A DNA stretch of 64,000 bases from an uncultured Bacteroidota bacterium (GCA_937924855.1 CALEYQ010000080.1:1-64000), one strand, 5' to 3'; shown: positions 7,324-16,588, numbered from the stretch's first letter. The notes: generated by a model from the sequence alone, not told the origin. Program-made: numbers and translations.

Positions 7324-9153
7324 TTAATCTTTCTTTCCGCGCAGCAGAGAAATAAATCCGGTCATATCCTTTTCAACCTTAACAGGGCCATTGGTACCTT
7401 TCATTACGGCAACGAGGATATAATAATAAGTACCGTCGCTCAACTCATTTCCACTGGTGGATCTTCCATCCCATCTGATTTCTGAGCTTTTGGATTCAAA
7501 CACAAGTGTTCCCCAGCGATTAAAGATTTGCACATGGAAACTCTCCATGCCCGAGTTGGGAATATACCATTCGTCATTCAATCCATCTCCGTTCGGGGTA
7601 AACACGTTCGGGATGATAATAAATTCGGTTACCGTAATTTGTGTGGTAATGGTATCGGTACATCCGGCAGCGTTAGTTACAATTAAAGTAACGGTGTAGG
7701 TTCCGGGACCGGGAAACTGGTGATTGGGATTCTGAAGGTTGGAAGTATTTCCATCGCCGAAATTCCAGAACCAGGTTGTAGCTCCGGTAGAATTATCGAT
7801 GAAGGTGTAAATAGGATTTGCCTGAGGGCCGGCGGTATCGGTAAAGGCAGCAATGGGCGCAGGAGACACGGTAACAAAACAGGAATCAGGCAGTGAAGGG
7901 CAACCCGACTGTGAGTTAGCCACTACATAAACATATCCGCTTGTTCCACCCCAGGAAACAAGGATGGTATCATTTCCCTGTCCGTTGGTAATGACTCCAT
8001 TATTTACAGTCCAGGTATATGAAATACCATTACCGTTAACTGTGAAAACGTTTCCGGGAGAATTTGCACAAAGAGGACCGGGACAATTAATTTGCGGTGC
8101 AGCGGGCTTAAGTTCTGAAAGAAGGTAAGGAGCACCTGGATTTGCAAACAGCCAGTTTGAACGGGTAAGTATGGTATAGTTTCCAAGCGTTCCGGGAGTA
8201 ACTAAAGTGGAAGAAGCCATATCATTCCACATGTTATTCGTAGTTCTCCAGTGTGCCATTCCATTCCAGGTACCATCGGCACTTGGCAGGTAGGCTATGG
8301 TGATATCGGCAGGAGTGGTTCCCACCGGACGAAGAATGGCATGATAGAAGGTGTCTACAGTAGCACACTGCACACCGTCGTTCTGGGTTCTCAAAAATCC
8401 ATCGTTATCGGAATCATGATTCACAAAACGAACTGTGTATTCGTTAGCACTTGTATTCTGTGGACGAATCTGAACCGGACGATAACGGGTAAGAACCAGA
8501 CTGCTTCCTACAGGGTAAAGATAATTTTGTGTGGTATTGGTAAGTCGGCTGAGGGTTCCGGGAGCCAGGGAACTAACAAATCCTTCGGAACCAACAGATG
8601 CAGTCAGGTTAGTTACTGCGTTGGGATCCGGATTCAAAACAAACATGGTAAATGTTTGCGTGGCAAGTTCCCGGTCGGTAAGTTCAAGTAATGAGTCAAC
8701 CCTTGCATTAAGAGTTTGAGTCTTAATACGGTTCGCACCCGTTCCGGTACCGGTAAGGCGGAGTTTATGAAAAGTGGTAACGTTGGTTCCCGAAATTTGC
8801 TGGGGATTGTTGCTGGCATACATATGAACCAGACTCAGGTCTTGCTGAAAAACAGCATTATTAACCCAATCTCCCTCGAGATTAATGATTCCGTCGCCTT
8901 GCCAGGTAGAGTTATTGTTCAGAATAACATCTCCCGGGTTGGGAAAGGTTGAATTTACAGTGACCGTCATGGTTCCGTTATGATCAATGTTCCCATTCGA
9001 GAGGGAGGAATTGTTTTCAATTCCGCCATTGATTCTGATAACAGATTGCGGACCTGTCCAGATTTGGGCACCGTTATTAAAAAATATCTGGCCCATCGAT
9101 GAAATGCCGGCAAAGAACGTTGTGGCAAGAAGGAGGGTAAAATTTTTCCTCAT
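7324..9153 (-). CDS. Secreted PKD-domain protein with gliding-associated (T9SS type B) C-terminal domain
   Basis: Cell-surface protein of 609 aa. A signal peptide (residues 1-21, ending GISSMGQ) is followed by a long beta-rich region. A PKD domain near residues 440-510 contains WFWNFGDGNTS and PGTYTVTLIVTN. The last 90 residues begin IIPNVFTPNGDGLNDEWYI and contain VQIFNRWGTLVF and WDGRS, the signature of the gliding motility-associated C-terminal domain, a type B sorting signal for type IX secretion. Such proteins are usually attached to the surface. The specific function is not identifiable; an adhesin is possible. Confidence 0.9.
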   Translation of the reverse strand: MRKNFTLLLATTFFAGISSMGQIFFNNGAQIWTGPQSVIRINGGIENNSSLSNGNIDHNGTMTVTVNSTFPNPGDVILNNNSTWQGDGIINLEGDWVNNAVFQQDLSLVHMYASNNPQQISGTNVTTFHKLRLTGTGTGANRIKTQTLNARVDSLLELTDRELATQTFTMFVLNPDPNAVTNLTASVGSEGFVSSLAPGTLSRLTNTTQNYLYPVGSSLVLTRYRPVQIRPQNTSANEYTVRFVNHDSDNDGFLRTQNDGVQCATVDTFYHAILRPVGTTPADITIAYLPSADGTWNGMAHWRTTNNMWNDMASSTLVTPGTLGNYTILTRSNWLFANPGAPYLLSELKPAAPQINCPGPLCANSPGNVFTVNGNGISYTWTVNNGVITNGQGNDTILVSWGGTSGYVYVVANSQSGCPSLPDSCFVTVSPAPIAAFTDTAGPQANPIYTFIDNSTGATTWFWNFGDGNTSNLQNPNHQFPGPGTYTVTLIVTNAAGCTDTITTQITVTEFIIIPNVFTPNGDGLNDEWYIPNSGMESFHVQIFNRWGTLVFESKSSEIRWDGRSTSGNELSDGTYYYILVAVMKGTNGPVKVEKDMTGFISLLRGKKD

Positions 9154-9192
9154 GGCATTAAATTATTTCCTGATTAGCAGGCTATTAACAAG

Positions 9193-9222
9193 CAAATATA
9201 GGAAAGGAAAACGAAATGGCAA
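9193..9222 (-). promoter_or_regulatory. Bacteroidota-type promoter for the PKD surface protein
   Basis: On the minus strand TTG (9222-9220), 19 bases, TATATTTG (9200-9193) fits the TTG-N17-23-TAnnTTTG consensus exactly. The ATG at 9153 follows about 40 bases later. One of the best full promoter matches in the window. Confidence 0.7.
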
Positions 9223-9272
9223 AACAATTGTAAAATCCTGTAAAACAACAAGATATATCTACAATAACGAGC

Positions 9273-9623
9273 CTATCCCTCGTCCTGCCCGGGATTTTTC
9301 AAGCCCATTTTTTCCGAAAAATATGCGCAATAAGCTTTTAACTCCTCCATTATTTCGGTTTCTCCGGTTGCTTTTTGGAAGGTATCGGCCATTGACAAAA
9401 GATTCTGGTAAAAAAAACGTTTCATGTCCTCTACCGGAAAATCACGTGTCCATAAATCAATTCTCAGGGTGTTATTTTCTTTAGTATCCCACAGGGCAAG
9501 CATAAATGCATCGCACTCCGATTTTTCTCCTGCATCGGTAGCTTCCCAACGGATTTTTTTGGGAAGTCTGTTTTCGTCGAGGCTTACCCGCAAACGGATT
9601 TCTGATTCAGATTCTTTACTCAT
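9273..9623 (-). CDS. gldC: Gliding motility protein GldC
   Basis: Small 116-aa protein with no signal peptide, matching GldC, which helps gliding in Flavobacterium johnsoniae. Recognisable stretches are IRLRVSLDENRLPKKIRWEA near the start and LWDTKENNTLRIDLWT in the middle. It starts 2 bases after the gldB stop, the same gldB-gldC order as in F. johnsoniae, where nadE is also nearby, as here. Its biochemical role in the family is not well defined. Confidence 0.92.
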   Translation of the reverse strand: MSKESESEIRLRVSLDENRLPKKIRWEATDAGEKSECDAFMLALWDTKENNTLRIDLWTRDFPVEDMKRFFYQNLLSMADTFQKATGETEIMEELKAYCAYFSEKMGLKNPGQDEG

Positions 9624-9625
9624 AA

Positions 9626-10642
9626 TTACCTGGGTTTATATTTTGATTTTGATAATACTTTTTGGGCTGGAAAATTCTGCATCAGTTCTTCGGGCGTAAT
9701 TTCCGGATTATCTTTCATTAATTTCCTCACCATTTGCCAGCCGATCCAGACCCCCGTTCTTCCGGGACTTTGCTTGTTAAATCCTGAGGTAAAAGGGCTT
9801 TCCCCCGTGAACCGGCCAATCTTTTGAAAATCCTTAGAAAATAACAGGTTGTCTTTAATAAAAAACGACCACATATTAGCCTCGTTTTGCCGGCACCAGC
9901 CTAATTGTTTTTCTGTATATCCGATTTTCAGGGTATCATGAACCCCAGGAAGAAGGCAATCCAGAAGGTACAAAATTTTACCCTGGTACACCATTTCCGA
10001 AAGCAAATCCGCTTCCTCCGGATCGTCCGGAAACTGGCTGTATAACCAGGCTCTGGTAAAGTCGGGAAGAAGGTGAAATGGAGTCATGGTTTTCCTCCGG
10101 TACCTTTCAATACCCGCAAAATCATAGATCTTATTTCCCTGTCCGAGATAAAGGTCAAGGGAAATAAAAATGGAGGAATCAAAATTAGCCGTGGGAAGAT
10201 TTAACCCGGAAATCATAGTTACGGGTGTGGGTAAGGTTCGCCCCGGAAAATAATGCTTCCAATAGGCACACATTTCCGCAATCCCCTGCTCAAAATTTTT
10301 AACATCAGGATACACCTGCTTCACCTCACCGAAAATATCCCTTACCGATTGGGTTTCCAGAAAAGAAATTATACTTTGAACAACCAGGGAATCAGGTACG
10401 GGCCTTCGGGTAATAATAACTTCAATATAACCATCCACAGCATCACCATATTTCTCTCGTAATTGATTCAGCGACTCATAAGGATTGGCAGGGTCAAAGG
10501 AAAACAGGTCTACATCGAGTCGGACTACTTCCCTGGGAAGGGGCGTAAGATTTAGCTTTCCGGGACCGTGATTCTCGTTTCCGCAGCCCCAAAAAAACAC
10601 AATCAAAAGAGGGACAAACCCAAAGAGGAATACCTTATTCAC
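9626..10642 (-). CDS. gldB: Gliding motility lipoprotein GldB
   Basis: Membrane lipoprotein of 338 aa needed for gliding and for stability of the type IX machinery in studied flavobacteria. The N-terminus MNKVFLFGFVPLLIVFFWGCG is a lipoprotein signal with cysteine near residue 20. The body has family features such as EVVRLDVDLFSFDPANP and MISGLNLPTANFDSSIFISLDLYLG. The start is GTG at 10642, fixed by the signal peptide, and it lies only four bases after a TAAATTTG element, so the mRNA may be leaderless. gldC follows after 2 bases. Confidence 0.92.
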   Translation of the reverse strand: MNKVFLFGFVPLLIVFFWGCGNENHGPGKLNLTPLPREVVRLDVDLFSFDPANPYESLNQLREKYGDAVDGYIEVIITRRPVPDSLVVQSIISFLETQSVRDIFGEVKQVYPDVKNFEQGIAEMCAYWKHYFPGRTLPTPVTMISGLNLPTANFDSSIFISLDLYLGQGNKIYDFAGIERYRRKTMTPFHLLPDFTRAWLYSQFPDDPEEADLLSEMVYQGKILYLLDCLLPGVHDTLKIGYTEKQLGWCRQNEANMWSFFIKDNLLFSKDFQKIGRFTGESPFTSGFNKQSPGRTGVWIGWQMVRKLMKDNPEITPEELMQNFPAQKVLSKSKYKPR

Positions 10643-10646
10643 GGGG

Positions 10647-10654
10647 CAAATTTA
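10647..10654 (-). promoter_or_regulatory. -7 element of the gldB promoter
   Basis: TAAATTTG on the minus strand (10654-10647) matches TAnnTTTG. It is separated from the GTG of gldB by four C residues. I see no convincing TTG at the -33 distance. Confidence 0.5.
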
Positions 10655-10722
10655 GCTTTTATTTCCCCCGGAAGGATTGGATCTTAGGTTTTTGGCATCA
10701 GGGGAATATTCCTAAAATTCCT

Positions 10723-10730
10723 TAAGTTTG
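10723..10730 (+). promoter_or_regulatory. -7 element upstream of the beta-barrel gene at 10750
   Basis: TAAGTTTG matches TAnnTTTG, with the ATG 19 bases downstream. No well-spaced -33 TTG is visible. Confidence 0.45.
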
Positions 10731-10749
10731 CACTTTAAATAAACCAACC

Positions 10750-11541
10750 ATGAAAAAACTCTTTATTATTTCCACCCTTTTCTTTTTTTCCGCAACCGTT
10801 CTTTTTGGTCAGGACGACGACAAATCCTTCCGATTTGGCTTAAAGGTTGTCCCATCCGTAAACTGGTATAAGCCGGATGATAAAAAGAAGTTTGAAAGTG
10901 ATGGATCTGTTTTAAAATTCGCCTATGGCTTATCCACCGATTTCAAATTGGCCGGAGTAGCCTGGTTTTCTACCGGTCTTCAGGTTGATTATGATGGTGG
11001 TAAGATTAAGTACCTTGACACCGTGGGCTACTTTATCAATAAAGACGGGGATATTTTTGAACCTAAAGATACCGCTGCCAATCCGGGATATGCCATTCAC
11101 AAACTGGAAAGCCGCACCTTTAAGGCTACTTATGTAACCCTTCCACTTACACTCCGGTTCAGGACCAAGGAAATCGGCATGATGACCTACTTCGGACAAT
11201 TCGGGTTCCCACTATCTTTTAAATTAAAAGGCCGTGCGGATGACCAAACCCGAAAGGTTAATACTCAGGGTGGATTTGATGCCATCTCGAAGGTGGAGGA
11301 TCTGGATATTTCCAAAGACATGGGCTTTATGAATATGGGTTTGACCATTGGCGGAGGTGCAGAATACAACCTTAGTGGAAGCACTTCGCTGCAGTTCGGA
11401 CTTAATTTCACCCAAGGCTTTATGAATATTGTGCGGGGCAATTCAAAACATCTGCTTAACGATGCCACCCCCCAACCCCAGGCTTTGAGCCAGTTATTCA
11501 GAACCAGAAATATTGGATTAACAGTGGGAATACTGTTCTAA
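10750..11541 (+). CDS. Outer-membrane beta-barrel protein (porin family)
   Basis: Predicted outer-membrane protein of 263 aa. A signal peptide (residues 1-20, ending TVLFGQ) is followed by alternating hydrophobic/polar strands with an N-terminal strand FRFGLKVVPSVNWY and a C-terminal strand IGLTVGILF, typical of OMP_b-brl/PorT-like barrels in Bacteroidota. An alternating pattern such as GLTIGGGAEYNLSGSTSLQFG recurs. It lies divergently from gldB and before nadE. PorT, a type IX component, has a similar size and fold, but nothing diagnostic for PorT is visible, so the general call is safer. Confidence 0.75.
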   Translation: MKKLFIISTLFFFSATVLFGQDDDKSFRFGLKVVPSVNWYKPDDKKKFESDGSVLKFAYGLSTDFKLAGVAWFSTGLQVDYDGGKIKYLDTVGYFINKDGDIFEPKDTAANPGYAIHKLESRTFKATYVTLPLTLRFRTKEIGMMTYFGQFGFPLSFKLKGRADDQTRKVNTQGGFDAISKVEDLDISKDMGFMNMGLTIGGGAEYNLSGSTSLQFGLNFTQGFMNIVRGNSKHLLNDATPQPQALSQLFRTRNIGLTVGILF

Positions 11542-11557
11542 GAACCTCAATCGTTTT

Positions 11558-11588
11558 TAAAAACCTCGCTACGGCGGGGTTTTTTTTT
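11558..11588 (+). terminator. Rho-independent terminator with a UACG tetraloop
   Basis: Stem AAAACCTCGC / GCGGGGTTTT (one T-G pair) closed by a C(TACG)G tetraloop, an especially stable UNCG type, and followed by a long T tract. It separates the beta-barrel gene from nadE. Confidence 0.88.
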
Positions 11589-11599
11589 AATATTTGTCT

Positions 11600-12382
11600 A
11601 TGAATTCGGAAGGAACCATTGCGCACATCACTTCCTGGCTAAGTGAATACCACCAAAAATCCGGAACAAATGGGTTTGTGGTTGGAGTTTCAGGTGGGGT
11701 TGACTCAGCGCTTACCAGTACCCTTTGCGCCCTGACCGGGGTTCAAACACTGGTACTTTCCATGCCCATCCGGCAAAACAAACCAGAGCTCGAAAGGGCC
11801 AGAGAACATCAATTGTGGCTGGGGAAAAAATTCTCCAATGTAGAATGCAGGGAAATTGATTTGTCAGAAGTTTTTGAAGCTTATAGAAAGATCCTTCCTG
11901 AGGATGTTCAGGACTGGCTCAGCATGGCCAATACCCGTTCCAGGATCAGGATGACCACGCTCTATGCTTTTGCCGGAAACAAGAAAATGCTCGTGGCCGG
12001 AACAGGAAACAAAGTGGAAGATTTTGGGGTAGGATTTTTCACCAAGTATGGCGATGGCGGTGTGGATATCAGTCCGATTGCCGACCTGTATAAATCTGAA
12101 GTTTTTCAGCTGGCCCGATTTCTTGGGGTACCTGAGTCTATTTTATCTGCACCGCCTACAGATGGATTGTGGGAAGACGGCAGGACCGACGAAGATCAGT
12201 TGGGAGCCACTTATGATGAACTTGAGTGGGCCATGGAGTTTTCAGAAAAAAGGAAATCTGCCGCAAACCTTTCGGAAAGGCAAATGACAGTTCTCGCCTT
12301 ATATGAAAAACTCAATGCAGCAAATCTGCACAAAATGCTGCCGATTCCGATTTGCCGAATACCCGAAAACCTGAAAAAATAA
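11600..12382 (+). CDS. nadE: NH3-dependent NAD+ synthetase
   Basis: Catalyses the last step of NAD synthesis, amidation of nicotinic acid adenine dinucleotide with ammonia and ATP. The 260-aa protein has the PP-loop SGGVDSALTS near residue 33, the GTGNKVEDFGVGFFTKYGDG segment and APPTDGLW, all typical of NadE. There is no glutaminase domain, so this is the short ammonia-dependent form. ATG at 11600 is preferred over the in-frame TTG at 11594. It starts shortly after the terminator of the upstream gene, with AATATTTG, a near match to the -7 element, immediately before it. Confidence 0.94.
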   Translation: MNSEGTIAHITSWLSEYHQKSGTNGFVVGVSGGVDSALTSTLCALTGVQTLVLSMPIRQNKPELERAREHQLWLGKKFSNVECREIDLSEVFEAYRKILPEDVQDWLSMANTRSRIRMTTLYAFAGNKKMLVAGTGNKVEDFGVGFFTKYGDGGVDISPIADLYKSEVFQLARFLGVPESILSAPPTDGLWEDGRTDEDQLGATYDELEWAMEFSEKRKSAANLSERQMTVLALYEKLNAANLHKMLPIPICRIPENLKK

Positions 12383-12405
12383 ACCCCGGCTGTACCGGGG
12401 TTTTC
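12380..12405 (+). terminator. Rho-independent terminator after nadE
   Basis: Stem AAACCCCGG / CCGGGGTTT with loop CTGTA, followed by T-rich sequence. It lies between the convergent nadE and protease genes and may serve both. Confidence 0.85.
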
Positions 12406-12422
12406 TTTATTTAATCAAGATC

Positions 12423-14210
12423 TTATTTGTATTTAATGGTTACATACCCGGTGTTTATCCATTTCGAGTTTTTGTTGTAAACCATTATTTTGAATTCCCC
12501 TTTTTCAAAAAACGAATATTTGAAATACGTTGTGTTGAGTGTGGATTTTCCTAGTGTATACCTTTTCGTTTCAAAGAATATGTAATCACTCCCTTTCTTC
12601 TTATAGATATCAACGATCAACTCATCGGTCTCAAGGGTATTAGGGAAATTATCAACAACCACATAAATGAAACTACCTTTCGATTTATTGATTATAAATT
12701 CAGAGTAGGATGGGCCAATATCCCCTTTATCACCAATTTCATTGGTAAAATAAACCTTTGAACCGGCATATATATCGCCTGAGCCCCCGCCGGTTGTTTT
12801 TGTGTTGCTGGTATTTGAGCTTCCGCCTTCAATGGAAACGGAAATAAAAGCGTCGTTTATCCATTTTGAATCTTTATTATAAACCTTCAGCTTATAATCA
12901 CCCTCTTTATAAAAGGTGTATTTATAATACGTGGTTTTCAAGTCCAGCTTGGTAAGATCGTATTCCTTGGTTTCGTGGAACTTATACTCACCGCCATCTT
13001 TTCGGTAAACATCCATGATTAATCCCATCGTATTAAGAGTATTGGGCTTGTTGGTAACAATAACCCAAACATATCCGCCGGCAGGCTGAATAACTACAGA
13101 AGAAACCTCCTCCCCCAGGGAGCCGGTTTCTTTATTCAAACCAACGGTTGTATAAACTTTAGATTTGGTATAAGGGTCATCAGAAGTGTTGGAACCGGTG
13201 TTCCCTGTAGTGCTGGTGTTCCCACCCGAATAACCCAGACTTGCATTTATTTGCTGTGCCGATTTTATGGGTTTCCTGTCACCCAAAATAGTTGAAATAG
13301 AGCCGGCATTCTTGGGAATGGTAAGCCCTTTAGCGGATAATTTCTGGAGTATTTCACTCTGGGGAGCAACCACATAATACATTCCATTAACACCTCCCAC
13401 CAGGCCAATTCCGGTTTTATTACCTACGGCCGTTGCAATACCAATTACCTTGTTCGACTCATTAAAAACGGGTCCACCCGAATTTCCACCGTTAATGGAA
13501 GCATCGGTTTTGATGTATCCGTAATCTTTATTAAAAACAAAATCAAGTCCTGAGAATTTTCCGAAAGTAAGTGTACTCATATCCTTAAGCATGATATCGT
13601 ACCCTCCATCATATTGAGCGGGATATCCGTAAATACACAAATCTTCCCCTTGCTGGGCGGCATCTGAATTGCCCAATGGAAGAGCGAAAAACCCTTTGCT
13701 CACAGGATTTCCATTCAGGTCGGAAACAATTTTCAGCATGGCCCCGTCGAATGATCCGGTTCCTATGGTTAGAACCTTAGCCACATACAACACATAATCG
13801 CTTTCTCCTTTTCCATGATAAACCTGAACAATAGGAGTGGTAAATCCGGTTCGAACCACTTTTTTAATTTTGGGATCCTTAATCAGTTCTTCACTGTAAG
13901 TATCCAAATCGGAACGAACATTTCCGGAAGCGTCCTTATAATCGAAATCAATATACCCCGATACGCAGAACTCCACCACGTGCCGGTTAGTGAAAATCAC
14001 CCCGTCTTCCGTTACAAAAAATCCGGTTCCCCGACCAATATAACCGCTGCCCGGCTTCGATTTTTCCAAGGCAGAATCTACTAAAAGAATTTTCACAACT
14101 CCTTTATAATAATTGGCAGCAATGAATTTTGCATCAAGTCCTTTACTTTGAGAAAAAGAAGCGACTGAAAAAAACAAACCGGCGAAAAAAGCAAAGATGG
14201 CTTTGTACAT
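12423..14210 (-). CDS. Secreted trypsin-like serine protease with duplicated C-terminal domain
   Basis: Exported S1-family protease of 595 aa with a signal peptide (cleavage near VASFSQ, residue 20). The catalytic triad is readable: His in FTNRHVVE near residue 75, Asp in the DGAMLKI segment near 157, and Ser in GGNSGGPVF near 240, resembling DegP-type trypsin folds. There is no PDZ domain. Instead two related modules of about 110 residues follow (about 345-465 and 480-595), both with SKVY, PNTL, ETK.Y, TTY.KY and KWIN signatures, probably beta-sandwiches. No type IX sorting tail is recognised, so it is probably periplasmic or outer-membrane associated. Confidence 0.85.
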   Translation of the reverse strand: MYKAIFAFFAGLFFSVASFSQSKGLDAKFIAANYYKGVVKILLVDSALEKSKPGSGYIGRGTGFFVTEDGVIFTNRHVVEFCVSGYIDFDYKDASGNVRSDLDTYSEELIKDPKIKKVVRTGFTTPIVQVYHGKGESDYVLYVAKVLTIGTGSFDGAMLKIVSDLNGNPVSKGFFALPLGNSDAAQQGEDLCIYGYPAQYDGGYDIMLKDMSTLTFGKFSGLDFVFNKDYGYIKTDASINGGNSGGPVFNESNKVIGIATAVGNKTGIGLVGGVNGMYYVVAPQSEILQKLSAKGLTIPKNAGSISTILGDRKPIKSAQQINASLGYSGGNTSTTGNTGSNTSDDPYTKSKVYTTVGLNKETGSLGEEVSSVVIQPAGGYVWVIVTNKPNTLNTMGLIMDVYRKDGGEYKFHETKEYDLTKLDLKTTYYKYTFYKEGDYKLKVYNKDSKWINDAFISVSIEGGSSNTSNTKTTGGGSGDIYAGSKVYFTNEIGDKGDIGPSYSEFIINKSKGSFIYVVVDNFPNTLETDELIVDIYKKKGSDYIFFETKRYTLGKSTLNTTYFKYSFFEKGEFKIMVYNKNSKWINTGYVTIKYK

Positions 14211-14233
14211 GTTTATTGTGTTTTAATTACTGG

Positions 14234-14241
14234 CAAAAGTA
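14234..14241 (-). promoter_or_regulatory. -7 element of the protease promoter
   Basis: TACTTTTG on the minus strand, 23 bases upstream of the ATG at 14210. No clear -33 TTG is seen at the expected distance. Confidence 0.45.
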
Positions 14242-14361
14242 AAAAACCTCCAGATTAAATTTACATTAAAAAGCAGGGAATTTTCCTTCACCGGAAACTT
14301 AATCAACATGTTTCCGTTAAAACTCTTGGAGGCAGGCTCAAAAACCCCTATCTTGTATGGT

Positions 14362-14369
14362 TACCTTTG
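14362..14369 (+). promoter_or_regulatory. -7 element upstream of the lytic transglycosylase
   Basis: TACCTTTG, exact to TAnnTTTG, 18 bases before the ATG at 14388. The rest of the 177-base gap (14211-14387) shows nothing else I can name. Confidence 0.5.
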
Positions 14370-14387
14370 TTGAAATAATCTGCATTT

Positions 14388-15335
14388 ATGCCTAAGGCTT
14401 TTTACCTTTTATTGTTTCTTCCTCTTTTCTTTAACGGACAGGATGGGATAGTTACTGATTTCGGAAAAATCTCAATCCCTGGGCCGGCAGGTGATTATCA
14501 TTTTATTCATAACCGTGATTTGTATGTGGAAAAGCTTGACACCCTTCCAAGAACCCTGTTTTGGAGAAAACTTGTAAGGCTAAGCCCCGATTCCGCGATT
14601 TTGAGTTTTTATTCCGACCGGAAAATTATTTCTACCGAAGCCTGCAGCAAATGGGAGAAAATGAGCGAAGTAAGGCAAAAGGCCGTTCGCGACAGTATTA
14701 AGACAGCGTTTGGAAGGGATTCCTCCGAAAAAGTGCTTTTTACAAAAGGTAAGTCTGACTTTTATAAAATAGAAGACGTTGTAGCCGACATTACCCGTGG
14801 CATTCTGGTTTTCGAAAATAACGGGGTAGACCCCTTTTATGCCCAGGCCATTTTACTTATTGAAAGTCCGGGCCGTTTGCAAAAATCACCGGTAGGTGCT
14901 TACGGACCCTTCCAGATTATGAAAAAAGTTGGCCTCCGGATGGGACTTACCATAAACGCAAAGGTTGATGAAAGGGCAGATTTTGACCGGGCTGCCTGGG
15001 CCGCCGCCAAGTTAATCCGAACCGTTTGCATCCCCTACACTAATGCCATGCTTGAAAAAAGAGGAATGGCCTGGTGCGAAACAGACCTATGGTACCGGCT
15101 CCTTGTTTTACATACCTACCATGCCGGAGCAGGAAATGTGGAGAAAGTACTCGCCGCCATTAATCCGGAAGTAGGGAATATGGATCTGATAAAAAAGATC
15201 TGGGTTACCAAGGCAGGAGCGTTCGGAAACTCTTCCCAAAACTACAGTCAGCTCGCCATCGCCACACTCCTTGAACTTGATAAACTCATGGGGTATCAGT
15301 TATCGCTGACCTCCACCTCTCAGGTAATCGAGTAG
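14388..15335 (+). CDS. SLT-fold lytic transglycosylase
   Basis: Probable exported peptidoglycan-cleaving enzyme of 315 aa. The N-terminus MPKAFYLLLFLPLFFNGQ is a short signal peptide. The goose-lysozyme/SLT catalytic block is visible near residues 160-185: AQAILLIESPGRLQ with the catalytic Glu in ESP, then GAYGPFQIM. Later LLVLHTYHAGAGNVEKVL matches the SLT motif with the conserved Y-H-A-G. It sits alone upstream of the FadL-type gene with its own promoter element. The fold call is good; the substrate bond is inferred from the family. Confidence 0.8.
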   Translation: MPKAFYLLLFLPLFFNGQDGIVTDFGKISIPGPAGDYHFIHNRDLYVEKLDTLPRTLFWRKLVRLSPDSAILSFYSDRKIISTEACSKWEKMSEVRQKAVRDSIKTAFGRDSSEKVLFTKGKSDFYKIEDVVADITRGILVFENNGVDPFYAQAILLIESPGRLQKSPVGAYGPFQIMKKVGLRMGLTINAKVDERADFDRAAWAAAKLIRTVCIPYTNAMLEKRGMAWCETDLWYRLLVLHTYHAGAGNVEKVLAAINPEVGNMDLIKKIWVTKAGAFGNSSQNYSQLAIATLLELDKLMGYQLSLTSTSQVIE

Positions 15336-15352
15336 ATTTTTCCCTGAATTAC

Positions 15353-15360
15353 TACCTTTG
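15353..15360 (+). promoter_or_regulatory. -7 element of the FadL-type gene, four bases before the start
   Basis: TACCTTTG at 15353-15360, then GGCC and the ATG at 15365. The start is fixed by the signal peptide, so transcription would begin at or beside the A of ATG. Confidence 0.55.
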
Positions 15361-15364
15361 GGCC

Positions 15365-16588
15365 ATGCGTCTTGCATTTTTATTATTGGCCCTGCCCCTT
15401 TCCCTCTATTCAGGCGGATTTCAGGTTAACCTGCAAAGCCAGAAAAACAAGGGCATGGGACACACCGGCACAGCCCTGCTCAGCGATGCCAGCGTATTAT
15501 TTTTTAACCCGGGCGGCATGTCACTGCTCGATTCCGGGAAGAGCTTTGTTGTAGGAGGCTCCTTCATTATTCCTTATACCCTGTTTCGCGACGAGGTCCC
15601 CTCGGATTACTCTTCACAAACCCTTTCCAATGTGGGAACCCCGTTTTCAATTTATTTTCAATCGGGTATACGGAAAGTAAAAAATCTTACGGTTGGTTTT
15701 GGCGTTTATACCCCCTTTGGAAGCCGCTCCCAATGGCCCGATGATTGGAAAGGGCAATTTATTGTGCGCGAAATAAATTTAAAAACCATTTTTCTTCAAC
15801 CTACCGCCAGCTGGAAATTATCGGATGAGTTTTCGGTGGGAGCCGGTCCGGTTTTTGCCACCGGGAAATTCGGCCTCCGAAAAGGCATTCCGGTTCAGGA
15901 TTCTGCCGGCTTTTATGGTGAGGGAACACTGGAAGGCGGCGCCAAAGGATTCGGATTTAACACGGGATTATTTTATAAGGGGCGTTCCGGCTTTTCCGCT
16001 GGAATTTCTTTCCGAAGCCCCGTAAAAGTTTCGGTAAATGACGGAACCGCTGAGTTTATTGTTCCGGAATCATTAAAAGATAATTTTCCAAACACTTCCT
16101 TTTCAACCTCCATCACCCTTCCCTACACCCTTTCAACAGGAATTGCCTACAGACCCGACTCAAATTGGATTTTTACTGCTGAATTAAATTATGTGGGCTG
16201 GAGCTCCTACGATTCCCTACGGATTCACTTTACCGAAACCACCGATAAACTAAAAAATATTTCCTCCGCCAGAATGTATAAAAATGCCCCCATTGCCAGA
16301 ATAGGAGTTTCAAGGGAGCTGAAAAAAATTCTCGTTCTTAGAGCCGGAGCCTATTACGATTTCAGTCCGGTTTTGCCCGGATATCTGACTCCCGAAACCC
16401 CGGATGCCAACAAATTGGGCCTTACTTTCGGAACCACAATTAAACTATCACCCAAAGCAAAACTCGATCTCTCCTTTTTGTTTGTCGAAGGAAAAGAAAG
16501 AACCGACAAAAATCTGGAAACGCAATTCTCAGGAACATACAAGTCGCGGGCCTTTATTCCCGGATTGGGATTTGAATTCAGGTTTTAA
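15365..16588 (+). CDS. FadL/OmpP1/TodX-family outer-membrane transporter
   Basis: Outer-membrane beta-barrel channel for hydrophobic substrates such as long-chain fatty acids. The 407-aa protein has a signal peptide (MRLAFLLLALPLSLYSGG), then the FadL hatch-like N-terminus GFQVNLQSQKNKGMGHTGTA and SVLFFNPGGMSLL, the family hallmark with the NPAG/NPGG motif. The C-terminus GLGFEFRF ends in an aromatic residue, as outer-membrane barrels do. The substrate cannot be told. It starts 30 bases after the transglycosylase, with its own promoter element. Confidence 0.92.
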   Translation: MRLAFLLLALPLSLYSGGFQVNLQSQKNKGMGHTGTALLSDASVLFFNPGGMSLLDSGKSFVVGGSFIIPYTLFRDEVPSDYSSQTLSNVGTPFSIYFQSGIRKVKNLTVGFGVYTPFGSRSQWPDDWKGQFIVREINLKTIFLQPTASWKLSDEFSVGAGPVFATGKFGLRKGIPVQDSAGFYGEGTLEGGAKGFGFNTGLFYKGRSGFSAGISFRSPVKVSVNDGTAEFIVPESLKDNFPNTSFSTSITLPYTLSTGIAYRPDSNWIFTAELNYVGWSSYDSLRIHFTETTDKLKNISSARMYKNAPIARIGVSRELKKILVLRAGAYYDFSPVLPGYLTPETPDANKLGLTFGTTIKLSPKAKLDLSFLFVEGKERTDKNLETQFSGTYKSRAFIPGLGFEFRF

